64,000 bases of DNA from Alkalicoccus urumqiensis (GTDB lineage: Bacteria > Bacillota > Bacilli > Bacillales > Salisediminibacteriaceae). The notes beneath the pieces are model-generated. The model did not search any database, was not told the origin of the DNA, and saw only the letters and a list, made by a program, of their open reading frames with translations. Shown piece after piece: positions 43,070-51,579 of the stretch. Numbering within the stretch: the first letter of the stretch is position 1; every line of letters starts with the position of its first letter. Location of the stretch: positions 62,001 through 126,000 of the forward strand of contig NZ_PVNS01000002.1 in the NCBI RefSeq assembly GCF_002993335.1. The letters run 5' to 3'. Made by a program: the position numbers and the translations under genes.

Positions 43070-43568
43070 TCCCCTCCTTATGTGTGGAAAAACCTTCATC
43101 GACCTGCGCGTACCATCTTTTCAACAGCATATCCATCTCCACAGCTGTTTCACGTGAAGCCGCTGTCATTTTTCCAAGAGTCGTGGCCGTATCAGTACTG
43201 ATGCCGCTGAATACCGTCCGCAATGCGCCATCTGATGTCAGCCAGCAGCTGTCGAGGTAGTGATCAAATACAGATAGAAAATCATCGCTTATCTGCTGCA
43301 GTGCGCGGTCAGGAAGTTCAATAAAACGAAGCCCGCGGGCGAGGCGGATTTCCGTTACATGCGGCTGCTCGCTCTGCCTTAAAACGGCGTTCCGCATCCG
43401 GAGCATGGTGAGCTCCTGTGCCCGGACTCGTTCCTCTTCAAGCAGAATATTCTTCTCCGTGGAAGGAGAAATCTGTGCAGCAGAGGTCTTTTTCTTCCGT
43501 CGGAATACAAATAACAGGAGTCCGGCTGATAAAATGAGTATGATAAGTACGATAATGGATGCAGTCAT
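43062..43568 (-). CDS. Membrane-anchored protein of unknown function
   Basis: A 168-residue protein not recognised. It starts with one membrane helix (SIIVLIILILSAGLLLFVF) and a basic stretch (RRKKK), then a soluble, mainly helical region with coiled-coil-like LEEERVRAQELTMLRMRNAVL and an aromatic patch (FLSVFDHYLDSCW). The ribosome site is AAAGGAGAG. It is the first gene of the P450-SDR operon and overlaps P450 by eight bases. Topology suggests the soluble part is in the cytoplasm, given the basic residues after the helix. It might anchor or regulate the P450; there is no direct evidence. Confidence 0.75.
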   Translation of the reverse strand: MTASIIVLIILILSAGLLLFVFRRKKKTSAAQISPSTEKNILLEEERVRAQELTMLRMRNAVLRQSEQPHVTEIRLARGLRFIELPDRALQQISDDFLSVFDHYLDSCWLTSDGALRTVFSGISTDTATTLGKMTAASRETAVEMDMLLKRWYAQVDEGFSTHKEGNE

Positions 43569-43682
43569 GAGAGCTCTCTCCTTTACTTCACCCCGCTGGA
43601 AGGAGTAAAATAATGCTGGATACGTGCGATTGTATCACATTTATACGTTGTCGGGATGATAACAGAAGGAGAGTGCGTTCAA

Positions 43683-44402
43683 ATGGAACGACTTCAGAAA
43701 ATTATTGCCAAAGCAGGGATCACGTCCCGTCGAAAAGCCGAAAAGCTCATCGAGGACGGAAGAGTAGAAGTAAACGGGAAGAAAGTGACGGAGCTTGGTG
43801 CAAAAGCAAATCAGCAGACGGATAAAATCGTCGTAGACGGCGTGCCGCTTGAAAATGAAGAACCTGTCTACTATCTGCTGTATAAACCGGCAGGCGTCAT
43901 TTCCAGTGTGTCGGATGAAGCAGGCAGAAAAGTAGTGACTGATTATATTACAACGGAAAAGCGGATTTATCCGGTTGGACGGCTGGATTATGATACTTCA
44001 GGCGCCATCATTCTGACAAATGACGGGGAATTTGCCAATCAGCTTATGCACCCGAAATACAAAGTGGAAAAAACGTACTATGCGAAGGTGGAAGGAATTC
44101 CCGACAAAGAGGCCATTAAGCAGCTCCGCCGCGGGATAGAGATCGATGGACACAAAACGTCCCCCGCTTTTGCAAAAGTCCGTCAGACGAATAACCGCAA
44201 AGGGACCTCCCTCGTGGAGCTCGTCATTCATGAAGGCCGCAACCGGCAGGTACGCAGAATGCTTGAAGCAGTCGGTCATCCGGTGTTGAAACTCCGCAGG
44301 GAGCAGTACGGAGTCGTTGATCTGCAGGGGTTAAATGCAGGAGAATACCGGGAGCTTAAGCCGTATGAAGTAAAAAAGCTGCGTGAAAGTGCTGTCACAT
44401 AA
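43683..44402 (+). CDS. rluB: 23S rRNA pseudouridine synthase RluB
   Basis: A 239-residue RNA-modifying enzyme. Residues 1-60 are an S4 RNA-binding domain (MERLQKIIAKAGITSRRKAE); the catalytic Asp is in GRLDYDTSGAIILTNDGEF. HEGRNRQVRRMLEAVGHPV is typical of the RsuA/RluB group. GAAGGAGAG precedes the ATG. Located upstream of resABC as in B. subtilis. Confidence 0.94.
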   Translation: MERLQKIIAKAGITSRRKAEKLIEDGRVEVNGKKVTELGAKANQQTDKIVVDGVPLENEEPVYYLLYKPAGVISSVSDEAGRKVVTDYITTEKRIYPVGRLDYDTSGAIILTNDGEFANQLMHPKYKVEKTYYAKVEGIPDKEAIKQLRRGIEIDGHKTSPAFAKVRQTNNRKGTSLVELVIHEGRNRQVRRMLEAVGHPVLKLRREQYGVVDLQGLNAGEYRELKPYEVKKLRESAVT

Positions 44403-44492
44403 CGTTCGATTTTACCTGCGCCGTGTAAATGCAGTCTTCAGGAGTGTAGTGATACACTAAAGACAGCTGTGTGTGAAAGTGGGGGATTTATA

Positions 44493-45020
44493 GTGAAAAC
44501 GAAGCGCCGTATGACGAGAGCCATCATTTTATTTGTCATGATCGCTGCGATCGGTTATACATTCTACAATCATTTCTCGGAAGAACGGGGACTGGTGGAC
44601 AGCGGGGATGAAGCCCCGAACTTCATCCTTGAGAACATGCAGGGGGAAGAACTGGAACTTGCTGAGATGGAAGGGCAGGGGGTGTACCTGAACTTCTGGG
44701 CCACATACTGCACGTACTGCAGAGATAAAATGGAAATTTTAAAAGAGTATTATGAGGAGTATGAGCAGAAAGGCGTTCAGGTCATTCATGTAAATGTGGA
44801 TGAAACAAACCTTCAGGTGGAGCGTCACAGAGACCGGTACAACCTGCCTTATGAATTGTACATTGACCGCAATATGCTGGTCAGCAATGCTTATGGAGTC
44901 GGGGTTCTTCCATCTGCATTTTTAATTAATGAAGAGGGAGAAGTCGTGGAGCGTCAAATCGGGGGCAAAACAGAAGAACAGCTTGTTTCTTCACTCGAGG
45001 AGATTGTGCCCGGAAGCTGA
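44493..45020 (+). CDS. resA: ResA thiol-disulfide oxidoreductase with an unusual CTYC site
   Basis: A 175-residue membrane-anchored thioredoxin-like protein that reduces apocytochrome c for haem attachment. The anchor is ILFVMIAAIGYTFY; the fold begins at GDEAPNFILE. Start is GTG behind GTGGGGG, fitting ResA length (179). The active site reads WATYCTYCRDKM, while ResA of B. subtilis has WCEPC; the two cysteines remain but the Glu-Pro between them is replaced by Thr-Tyr. The cis-proline (GVLPSAF) is kept. Redox potential may differ. First gene of resABCDE. Confidence 0.9.
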   Translation: MKTKRRMTRAIILFVMIAAIGYTFYNHFSEERGLVDSGDEAPNFILENMQGEELELAEMEGQGVYLNFWATYCTYCRDKMEILKEYYEEYEQKGVQVIHVNVDETNLQVERHRDRYNLPYELYIDRNMLVSNAYGVGVLPSAFLINEEGEVVERQIGGKTEEQLVSSLEEIVPGS

Positions 45021-45034
45021 AGTGGGGGATGACG

Positions 45035-46708
45035 ATGAATAAAGTAACATGTGAATGCGGTCATCAGAACCCGTATGGCACGTATTTATGTGAATCCTGC
45101 GGCAAGCCGCTGCAGGAAAGTGATGAAAAAGTAGCGAATATGAGGTATGAAGGGGTTGCCAGACGGTCCCAGACGTATAAATCCTCTATAGTCGATAAAA
45201 TCTGGAACTTCTTTTCTTCAGTAAAAGTAGGAATTTGGATTATTGTACTTATCCTGGTGACTTCGTCGCTCGGAACGATCTTCCCACAGGAAATGTACAT
45301 TCCTCCGGGAACGACTGCCACCGAGTATTATCAGGAAGAATATGGTATCGCCGGGCAGCTGTATTACGATCTCGGTTTTCATAACCTGTACAGCTCATGG
45401 TGGTACATGATGCTTATAGCGGCGCTCGGCATTTCACTTGTGATCGCAAGTCTGGACCGATTTGTGCCGCTGTACCGTGCATTGAAGAAGCAGCGTACAA
45501 CACGCCACACAGCCTTTATGAAAAAGCAGCGTGTATTCGGTGAATCAGAAGGGTCGCTCACAGAAGAAGATAGAACCATAATGAAAGAGCGGCTGAAGCA
45601 GAAGCGGTACCGGGTAAAAGAAGAAAATGGGAACCTTTTCGCTGAAAAAAACCGCTTCTCCAGATGGGGTCCGTACGTTAATCACATCGGGCTGATTATC
45701 TTCCTCATCGGCGGTATGCTCCGCTTTTTCCCTGGGATGTACCTGGATGAATATGTCTGGATCCGCGAAGGTGAACGGGAAGTAATCAGCGGAACGAACG
45801 GCGAATATTTTGTGGAAAACCGCGAATTTATGGTGGAACTGTACGATGATCAGGAAGAGGATCTTTTCCAGGAGGCACTGACGAGAGAAGATAATCCTGT
45901 TGTTTCCAACTTTCAGACATCTGCGACACTTTACAAGCGCCCGGAAGGCATTATCGGAGACAATGCGGAGCTTGAGAAGGTTAAAGATCATGACATCCGC
46001 GTAAATCAGCCGCTGACGTTCGAAGGTATTTCTCTTTACCAGGTGGACTACCGGCTGAATGAACTGTCTACATTCACATTTACTGTTGAATCCGATACGG
46101 TAGATTTGGAAGAAGATATGACGTTCCAAGTTGATTTAAACGATCCGGCAAGGTATTACGAATTTGAGAATGGCTATCAGATTGAACTTCTGGAATATTT
46201 CCCGAACTTTTATATCGATAATAACGGGGAACCGAGCACGCAGAACCGGGTCCCGGATAATCCAAGGATCATTTTCGAACTCTTTACACCTGATCAGGAT
46301 CCGGAAGCAGAAGGCACGGAAGGAGAGCTCAGTCTGATCGGCGTCCGCGTGAATGAAGAGCTTAACGGGGAGCGTGATCATGTTATCCGCATGGAGGATG
46401 TGGAACTGGTGGATGCTACCGGACTGACTGTCCGCCGGGATCATACACTGCCTTTTCTTATTGCGGGAGGAGCTATATTTATGGTTGGACTTATTCAGGG
46501 ATCCTACTGGCATCACCGACGGATCTGGATTCAGGAAAAGGCCGGCCGTCTTTACGTAGCCGGTCACGCCAATAAAAACTGGCACGCTCTCAAGCGGGAC
46601 CTCTCATTTGTTTCGGAGAACACCCGCCTTCCTGAAGCCGCGGATCAGCTTGATGATGAAGCGGAGAACGAAGAGGAAGTGCAGCAGAAAAAAGGAGGAA
46701 ATGCATGA
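45035..46708 (+). CDS. resB: Cytochrome c biogenesis protein ResB
   Basis: A 557-residue membrane protein of the system II haem exporter. It starts with a zinc-ribbon-like segment (CECGHQNPYGTYLCESCGKPL) and has membrane helices near WIIVLILVTSSLGTIF, YMMLIAALGISLVIASL, HIGLIIFLIGGMLRFF and the C-terminal PFLIAGGAIFMVGLIQ; the large loop between the last two is extracytoplasmic and acidic. It overlaps resC by ATGA. Confidence 0.95.
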   Translation: MNKVTCECGHQNPYGTYLCESCGKPLQESDEKVANMRYEGVARRSQTYKSSIVDKIWNFFSSVKVGIWIIVLILVTSSLGTIFPQEMYIPPGTTATEYYQEEYGIAGQLYYDLGFHNLYSSWWYMMLIAALGISLVIASLDRFVPLYRALKKQRTTRHTAFMKKQRVFGESEGSLTEEDRTIMKERLKQKRYRVKEENGNLFAEKNRFSRWGPYVNHIGLIIFLIGGMLRFFPGMYLDEYVWIREGEREVISGTNGEYFVENREFMVELYDDQEEDLFQEALTREDNPVVSNFQTSATLYKRPEGIIGDNAELEKVKDHDIRVNQPLTFEGISLYQVDYRLNELSTFTFTVESDTVDLEEDMTFQVDLNDPARYYEFENGYQIELLEYFPNFYIDNNGEPSTQNRVPDNPRIIFELFTPDQDPEAEGTEGELSLIGVRVNEELNGERDHVIRMEDVELVDATGLTVRRDHTLPFLIAGGAIFMVGLIQGSYWHHRRIWIQEKAGRLYVAGHANKNWHALKRDLSFVSENTRLPEAADQLDDEAENEEEVQQKKGGNA

Positions 46709-47892
46709 TGTTTGAATTTAGTTCCGCCATGCTCTACGCTGCTTTTGTGCTGTATCTGCTGGCGACAATATTATTTGCCGTCTCAATTACAGGGAAGCGG
46801 TTTAAGGATAAATCCGGAGAAGAGAAGAACCGTGCAGGAATTCTCGGCTATGCTGCGTCCATCGCAGCGCTCCTCAGCGGTCTGACTTATTTTGTCACCC
46901 GCTGGATCGCTGTCGGTTTCGCACCGGTAAGCAATATGTTCGAATACATGACTGCGCTCGGTATTGCCATGTCTCTTGCATTTGCGATTATTTATCCGAT
47001 GTACAAAAATAACTATCTTGGCTTATTTACAATGCCTGTGGTCATGCTGATTATTGCCTACGCCTCGATGTTCCCAGGCGAGGCACAGCCTCTGATTCCG
47101 GCTCTGCAGTCCAACTGGCTGTTTATACACGTTATAACAACGGTGATCGGGCAGGGGATTTTATCCATCGGGTTCGCTGCAGGAGTTCTTTATCTTGTCC
47201 GGAAGATTGATTTCACGAAAAAGTCCCGGAAAGTGAAGGGCATTGAATTCATTATGTTCAGCATTTTAAGTCTCGTAGCGTATGTCGGTATCGGCATCGG
47301 TTTTGGTGCGGCAGATTATACGGCACAGTTCAACTACGTAGATGAAAATGCAGAAGAAGCCGTTATGGACTACTACCTTCCTCCGCTCGTCGGACCTAAT
47401 GAAGGAGAGCTCGTATCGGAGCAGGGGTTCACGCCTGTTATCAACACGCCTGCTTTTGTCCGGAGTAATGACTTAAATACGGTACTATGGTCCTTTATCG
47501 GCGGTCTGGTCCTTTACGGAGGCATCCGTGGAATCGGCCGGAAACCGGTGGCTGCGTCTCTTCAGCCGGTAGTGAAAAACGTGAATCCGCAGACAGTGGA
47601 TGAGATCAGCTACCGCGCGATAGCCATTGGATTTCCGGTCTTTACACTCGGCGGGCTGATATTCGCGATGATTTGGGCGCAGATTGCCTGGACCCGTTTC
47701 TGGGGATGGGATCCGAAAGAAGTCTGGGCACTCATTACATTTTTGTTTTACGCCGCTTATCTTCACCTGCGGCTTTCCCGCGGATGGCACGGAGAAAAAA
47801 GCGCCTGGCTCTGTGTGATCGGGTTCGCGTTGATTATGTTCAACCTGGTATTTGTTAATCTGATTATTGCCGGGCTTCATTCGTACGCATAG
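46705..47892 (+). CDS. resC: Cytochrome c biogenesis protein ResC (CcsA)
   Basis: A 395-residue multi-span membrane protein. The haem-handling WWD-type motif is WGWDPKEVWALITFLFYAAY, near residue 335; conserved histidines are in LFIHVITTVIG and RLSRGWHGEKSAW. With ResB it moves haem outward and attaches it to cytochrome c. Confidence 0.96.
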   Translation: MMFEFSSAMLYAAFVLYLLATILFAVSITGKRFKDKSGEEKNRAGILGYAASIAALLSGLTYFVTRWIAVGFAPVSNMFEYMTALGIAMSLAFAIIYPMYKNNYLGLFTMPVVMLIIAYASMFPGEAQPLIPALQSNWLFIHVITTVIGQGILSIGFAAGVLYLVRKIDFTKKSRKVKGIEFIMFSILSLVAYVGIGIGFGAADYTAQFNYVDENAEEAVMDYYLPPLVGPNEGELVSEQGFTPVINTPAFVRSNDLNTVLWSFIGGLVLYGGIRGIGRKPVAASLQPVVKNVNPQTVDEISYRAIAIGFPVFTLGGLIFAMIWAQIAWTRFWGWDPKEVWALITFLFYAAYLHLRLSRGWHGEKSAWLCVIGFALIMFNLVFVNLIIAGLHSYA

Positions 47893-47919
47893 ACAGGCTT
47901 TAAACAAGGAGGGGTTGTC

Positions 47920-48642
47920 TTGGCAGCTGAGAGCACGAGTATTCTGGTAGTAGACGACGAGGAGCGGATCCGCAGGCTGCTCCGTATGTATCTTGAAAAA
48001 GAAAATTATACGGTGGAAGATGCAGAAAATGGCGAGGACGCTCTGGAAAAAGCGATGAACAAAGACTACGACTTAATTATTCTTGATTTAATGATGCCGG
48101 GAATGGATGGGATCGAAGTCTGTGAGGAACTGCGCAGGCATAAAGCGACACCTGTCATTATGCTGACAGCCAAAGGGGAAGAGGCAAACCGCGTGCAGGG
48201 GTTTGAGTCCGGAGCCGACGATTATATCGTAAAGCCGTTCAGCCCACGTGAAGTTGTTTTACGAGTTAAGGCGCTTCTGCGCCGGGCATCGACGACAAAA
48301 TTTCTGCAGACGGATACGAAAACAAAAGAATTGTATGAATTCCCTTTTGTAACGATCGACGATGATGCCCACAGAGTCACGGTAAAAGATACGCATATCA
48401 GTCTCACACCGAAAGAATACGAACTGCTTCTTTACCTTGCACAGGCGCCGGATAAAGTGTTCGCACGCGAACAGCTGTTGAAAGACGTCTGGAACTACGA
48501 GTTCTTTGGTGATCTGCGTACTGTTGACACGCACGTGAAGCGTCTCCGGGAAAAATTGAGTGCGGTGGAACCGAAGGCAGCAGACATGATCCGGACGGTG
48601 TGGGGTGTCGGCTACAAATTTGAGGTTTCGCAGGGGACATGA
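47920..48642 (+). CDS. resD: Response regulator ResD
   Basis: A 240-residue OmpR-family regulator. The receiver domain has DDEERIRRLL, the phospho-acceptor Asp in LIILDLMMPGMDG, and Lys in VKPFSPRE; the C-terminal winged helix has SLTPKEYELLLYLA and RTVWGVGYKFE. Start is TTG behind AAGGAGGGG. It activates cytochrome biogenesis and anaerobic respiration genes in B. subtilis. Overlaps resE by ATGA. Confidence 0.95.
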   Translation: MAAESTSILVVDDEERIRRLLRMYLEKENYTVEDAENGEDALEKAMNKDYDLIILDLMMPGMDGIEVCEELRRHKATPVIMLTAKGEEANRVQGFESGADDYIVKPFSPREVVLRVKALLRRASTTKFLQTDTKTKELYEFPFVTIDDDAHRVTVKDTHISLTPKEYELLLYLAQAPDKVFAREQLLKDVWNYEFFGDLRTVDTHVKRLREKLSAVEPKAADMIRTVWGVGYKFEVSQGT

Positions 48643-50411
48643 TGTTCTGGAGAAGTGTTGTAGGAAAACTCTGGTTCACTATTCTGCTGCTTGTGTCCGT
48701 CGTGCTCCTCGTTCTGACGGTCCTGCTTCTTGAATACTTCGAACGGTTTCACACCGAACAGGCAGAGAGTGAGCTGACGGATCATGCTGCACTTCTCGTT
48801 ACGTTTTTGGAAACGGAGACAACGGGAAATGGAGCACTCGAGATGAGTGAAACGATTTCGGCCACGTATGCTTCAAATGCCGTTCTGATCGGTGAAGATA
48901 ACTACTGGTATACAGCCAATCGGGATGAACATAATCTGCCGATTGATCTCTTTTTTGAAGAACCGGAATTTCAGGAAGTAACCGAGGACCGCGAGACGAT
49001 TGTGACACAGGGAAATTATGCCGTGACAGAAGAAGCAAGTGAAATTATGATTGTCGGCATGCCGGTTACGTTTTCAGACGGGGAGGAAGGTTCTCTTTTT
49101 TTATATCAGCCGCTGGATGTGATTGAAGAAGCAACCAGTCAGACAAAGCAGATTGTCTTTCTCTCTGCAGGCGTGGCCATTATACTTACGACCATTTTCG
49201 CTTTTTTCCTGAGCTCCCGGATCACTGCCCCGCTCCGGCAGATGCGGCAGGCTTCCCTGGAAGCGGCACATGGTAACTTTGATACGAAAATACCGATTCA
49301 GACGAAAGATGAGATCGGGCTTCTCGCGATGGCATTCAATCGGATGGGGCGGGCCATTCAGACAAATATTCAGGCAGTGAATGAGGAAAAAGAGCAGCTG
49401 TCCCGGATACTGAGTTCGATGGCAGACGGAGTTTTGACCATAAACCGGAACCGGGAACTGATTGTTACCAATCCACCTGCAGATACATTTCTCGAAGCTT
49501 TTCGATTTGAATCGAAAGAATCAGAGACAAACCTGCCTCCGGTTCTGGAAGAGCTTTTTAAAGAAGTGCTGAACCGGGGAGAAGAAGTGGTGAGTGAGAC
49601 AACCGTACAGGGGAGGACTTGGGTCATCCTGATGACTCCGCTTTATGGAGAAAATGTGATCCGCGGCGCGGTTGCCGTTCTGCGGGACATGACGGAAGAG
49701 CGCCAGCATGATAAGTTAAGAAAAGATTTTATTGCAAATGTTTCACATGAACTCCGCACACCGATCTCTATGCTGCAGGGATATTCCGAAGCGATCGTCG
49801 ACGGCATTGCAGAGACAGAGGCGGAAAAGAAAGAAATGGCCGGTATCATTTATGATGAATCCCTCCGGATCGGAAGGCTGGTCAATGAACTGCTTGATCT
49901 GGCCAGGATGGAAGCTGGCTACCTATCGCTGCACCGTGAAGAAATTCATCTCGGTGAGTTTACAGAGAAGATGGTCCGAAAATTTCAGGTTGTGGCAAAA
50001 GAGCAGGATGTAAATCTCCATTATGACCTTGAAACGCCGGAACGGGCTGTTTTTTATGCAGATGCGGACCGTCTGGAGCAGGTCGCTACCAATCTGATCG
50101 ATAACGCGATCCGTCATACCGGAGAGGATGGAGATATTTATTTCCGTGTAAGGCTTATCGACTCGGAACTGCTTCTCGAAGTGGAAGATACCGGTGCAGG
50201 AATCCCGGAAGAGGACCTTCCATTCATTTTCGAACGCTTTTACAAGGCAGATAAAGCACGCACACGTGGACGCGCCGGAACCGGTCTGGGGCTCGCTATC
50301 GTGAAAAATATTATTGATGCCCACGGTGGTACGGTGGCAGCTCACAGCCACCATGGAGAGGGGACAACCTTTCAAGTACGGCTTCCAGAATATAAGGAGG
50401 AACGGAAATGA
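48639..50411 (+). CDS. resE: Sensor histidine kinase ResE
   Basis: A 590-residue kinase. Two membrane helices (about residues 9-30 and 168-190) flank an acidic extracytoplasmic domain; a HAMP domain and a PAS-like segment (MADGVLTINRNRELIVTN) follow. The phospho-accepting His is in NVSHELRTPISML; the ATPase has NLIDNAIRHT, DTGAGIP and GTGLGLAIVKNI. Pairs with ResD. Its stop overlaps the start of the cobalamin adenosyltransferase gene. Confidence 0.95.
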   Translation: MMFWRSVVGKLWFTILLLVSVVLLVLTVLLLEYFERFHTEQAESELTDHAALLVTFLETETTGNGALEMSETISATYASNAVLIGEDNYWYTANRDEHNLPIDLFFEEPEFQEVTEDRETIVTQGNYAVTEEASEIMIVGMPVTFSDGEEGSLFLYQPLDVIEEATSQTKQIVFLSAGVAIILTTIFAFFLSSRITAPLRQMRQASLEAAHGNFDTKIPIQTKDEIGLLAMAFNRMGRAIQTNIQAVNEEKEQLSRILSSMADGVLTINRNRELIVTNPPADTFLEAFRFESKESETNLPPVLEELFKEVLNRGEEVVSETTVQGRTWVILMTPLYGENVIRGAVAVLRDMTEERQHDKLRKDFIANVSHELRTPISMLQGYSEAIVDGIAETEAEKKEMAGIIYDESLRIGRLVNELLDLARMEAGYLSLHREEIHLGEFTEKMVRKFQVVAKEQDVNLHYDLETPERAVFYADADRLEQVATNLIDNAIRHTGEDGDIYFRVRLIDSELLLEVEDTGAGIPEEDLPFIFERFYKADKARTRGRAGTGLGLAIVKNIIDAHGGTVAAHSHHGEGTTFQVRLPEYKEERK

Positions 50412-50977
50412 AAATTTATACAAAGCAGGGCGACAAAGGACAGACACAGCTGATTGGAAAGCGCGTTTCCAAAACGGACCCACGTGTCGAAGCGTATGGT
50501 ACGGTGGATGAACTGAACAGTTTTATCGGTTCCGCCTGTGCAGAGCTGGAAAAAACCTCTATGAAAAAGCTCCTCCACGAACTGCATGAGATTCAGCACG
50601 AACTGTTTGATCTCGGAGGGGACATGGCCGATGTCAGCGGAAAAAACAAGTGGAAACTGACGGAAAAATCTGTTCAGCGGCTTGAAGAACAGATTGACCA
50701 TCACTGGGATCAGGCACCTGAAATCCGCACGTTTATACTCCCCGGAGGAGAACCTGGTGCGGCTCAACTTCACGTGTGCCGTACTGTGGCGAGAAGAGCG
50801 GAACGTCTTACAGCGGCAGCTTCAACAGAAGAACCATTTCCTCCTCAGGCGCTGCCATACTTAAACCGTCTCTCCGATTACTTCTTTGCAGCAGCCCGCG
50901 CGGTCAATTCAGATGCAGGAAGAGAAGATGTTCTTTATGCACGCGGCAGTCAGGTTTTCTCTACAGATAAAGAATAA
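50408..50977 (+). CDS. Cob(I)alamin adenosyltransferase, PduO type
   Basis: A 189-residue enzyme (B. subtilis YvqK type) that makes adenosylcobalamin from cob(I)alamin and ATP. The N-terminal TKQGDKGQTQLIGKRV binds ATP, AYGTVDELNSFIG follows, and VARRAERL is the C-terminal signature. It overlaps resE by four bases, so it is expressed with the res genes. Its product is the chromophore of the CarH-type regulator encoded 10 kb further on and the cofactor for any B12 enzymes. In B. subtilis the genes after resE are sigX-rsiX; they are not here. Confidence 0.93.
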   Translation: MKIYTKQGDKGQTQLIGKRVSKTDPRVEAYGTVDELNSFIGSACAELEKTSMKKLLHELHEIQHELFDLGGDMADVSGKNKWKLTEKSVQRLEEQIDHHWDQAPEIRTFILPGGEPGAAQLHVCRTVARRAERLTAAASTEEPFPPQALPYLNRLSDYFFAAARAVNSDAGREDVLYARGSQVFSTDKE

Positions 50978-51029
50978 AGAAATATCGGTTGTAAGAAAAA
51001 TCATAAGTGCGATAGTTTCCTTACAAAAG

Positions 51030-51518
51030 GAGGCTGGGAAAAACCAGCATCAAAAGAAGCCCTTACCATTTTTGGTGAGGGCTTTCTATATAAGGGGGGT
51101 TGATCCTTCCAATGCCAATCGCCTGCCGCGGGCAAGGCTTCAGCTAACTGCCGCAAAAACAGCGGCGGTGGATCTTCAGCTCCTGCTTTTCCCGCATATG
51201 AACGATGGGAAACGCAAAAAACACATATCCGCCAACTTTCGGAAGAAAAACTGGAGCCATCTACGGTCGGTGTAAAACCGACGTAGAAGCCGTTTTTGGA
51301 TTTCTGAAGGCGAATTTGCGTTTCACCAGAATGTCGGTGAGTGGCAAAGCCATGGTAAAACAGGAATTGGGATCTGCACTCATGGCCGTGAACATGAGAA
51401 AGTTCACGGCCATGAGACAGGTTCGTAATTGTTTCTCCCAGACAAAACGCTTTCGACGACCCACTTGGGTCATCGAAAGCGTTTTTTACATGCTGGGCAA
51501 CTATTTTGTCCCAGCCTC
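51030..51518 (+). mobile_element. Deletion derivative of the IS1182-family element
   Basis: A 489-bp relative of the complete IS. It keeps both ends (GAGGCTGGGAAAAA and TTTTGTCCCAGCCTC), the left terminator hairpin, the GC-rich hairpin, the 15-bp internal hairpin and the right terminator, but lacks the promoter, ribosome-site hairpin and about the first 450 codons of the transposase; the join lies near 51198-51210. Several point changes and a shifted frame make it non-coding. It could still be moved in trans. Flanks are again complementary (TTACAAAAG on the left, CTTTTTTGTA across the right end), meaning insertion into a stem-loop. It fills the space between the adenosyltransferase and lipoprotein genes. 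Confidence 0.9.
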
Positions 51519-51579
51519 TTTTTTGTACCGGAAACAACACGACTGCTCAACAACAGTCGGCAGACAGCCTGAGCTGTTA

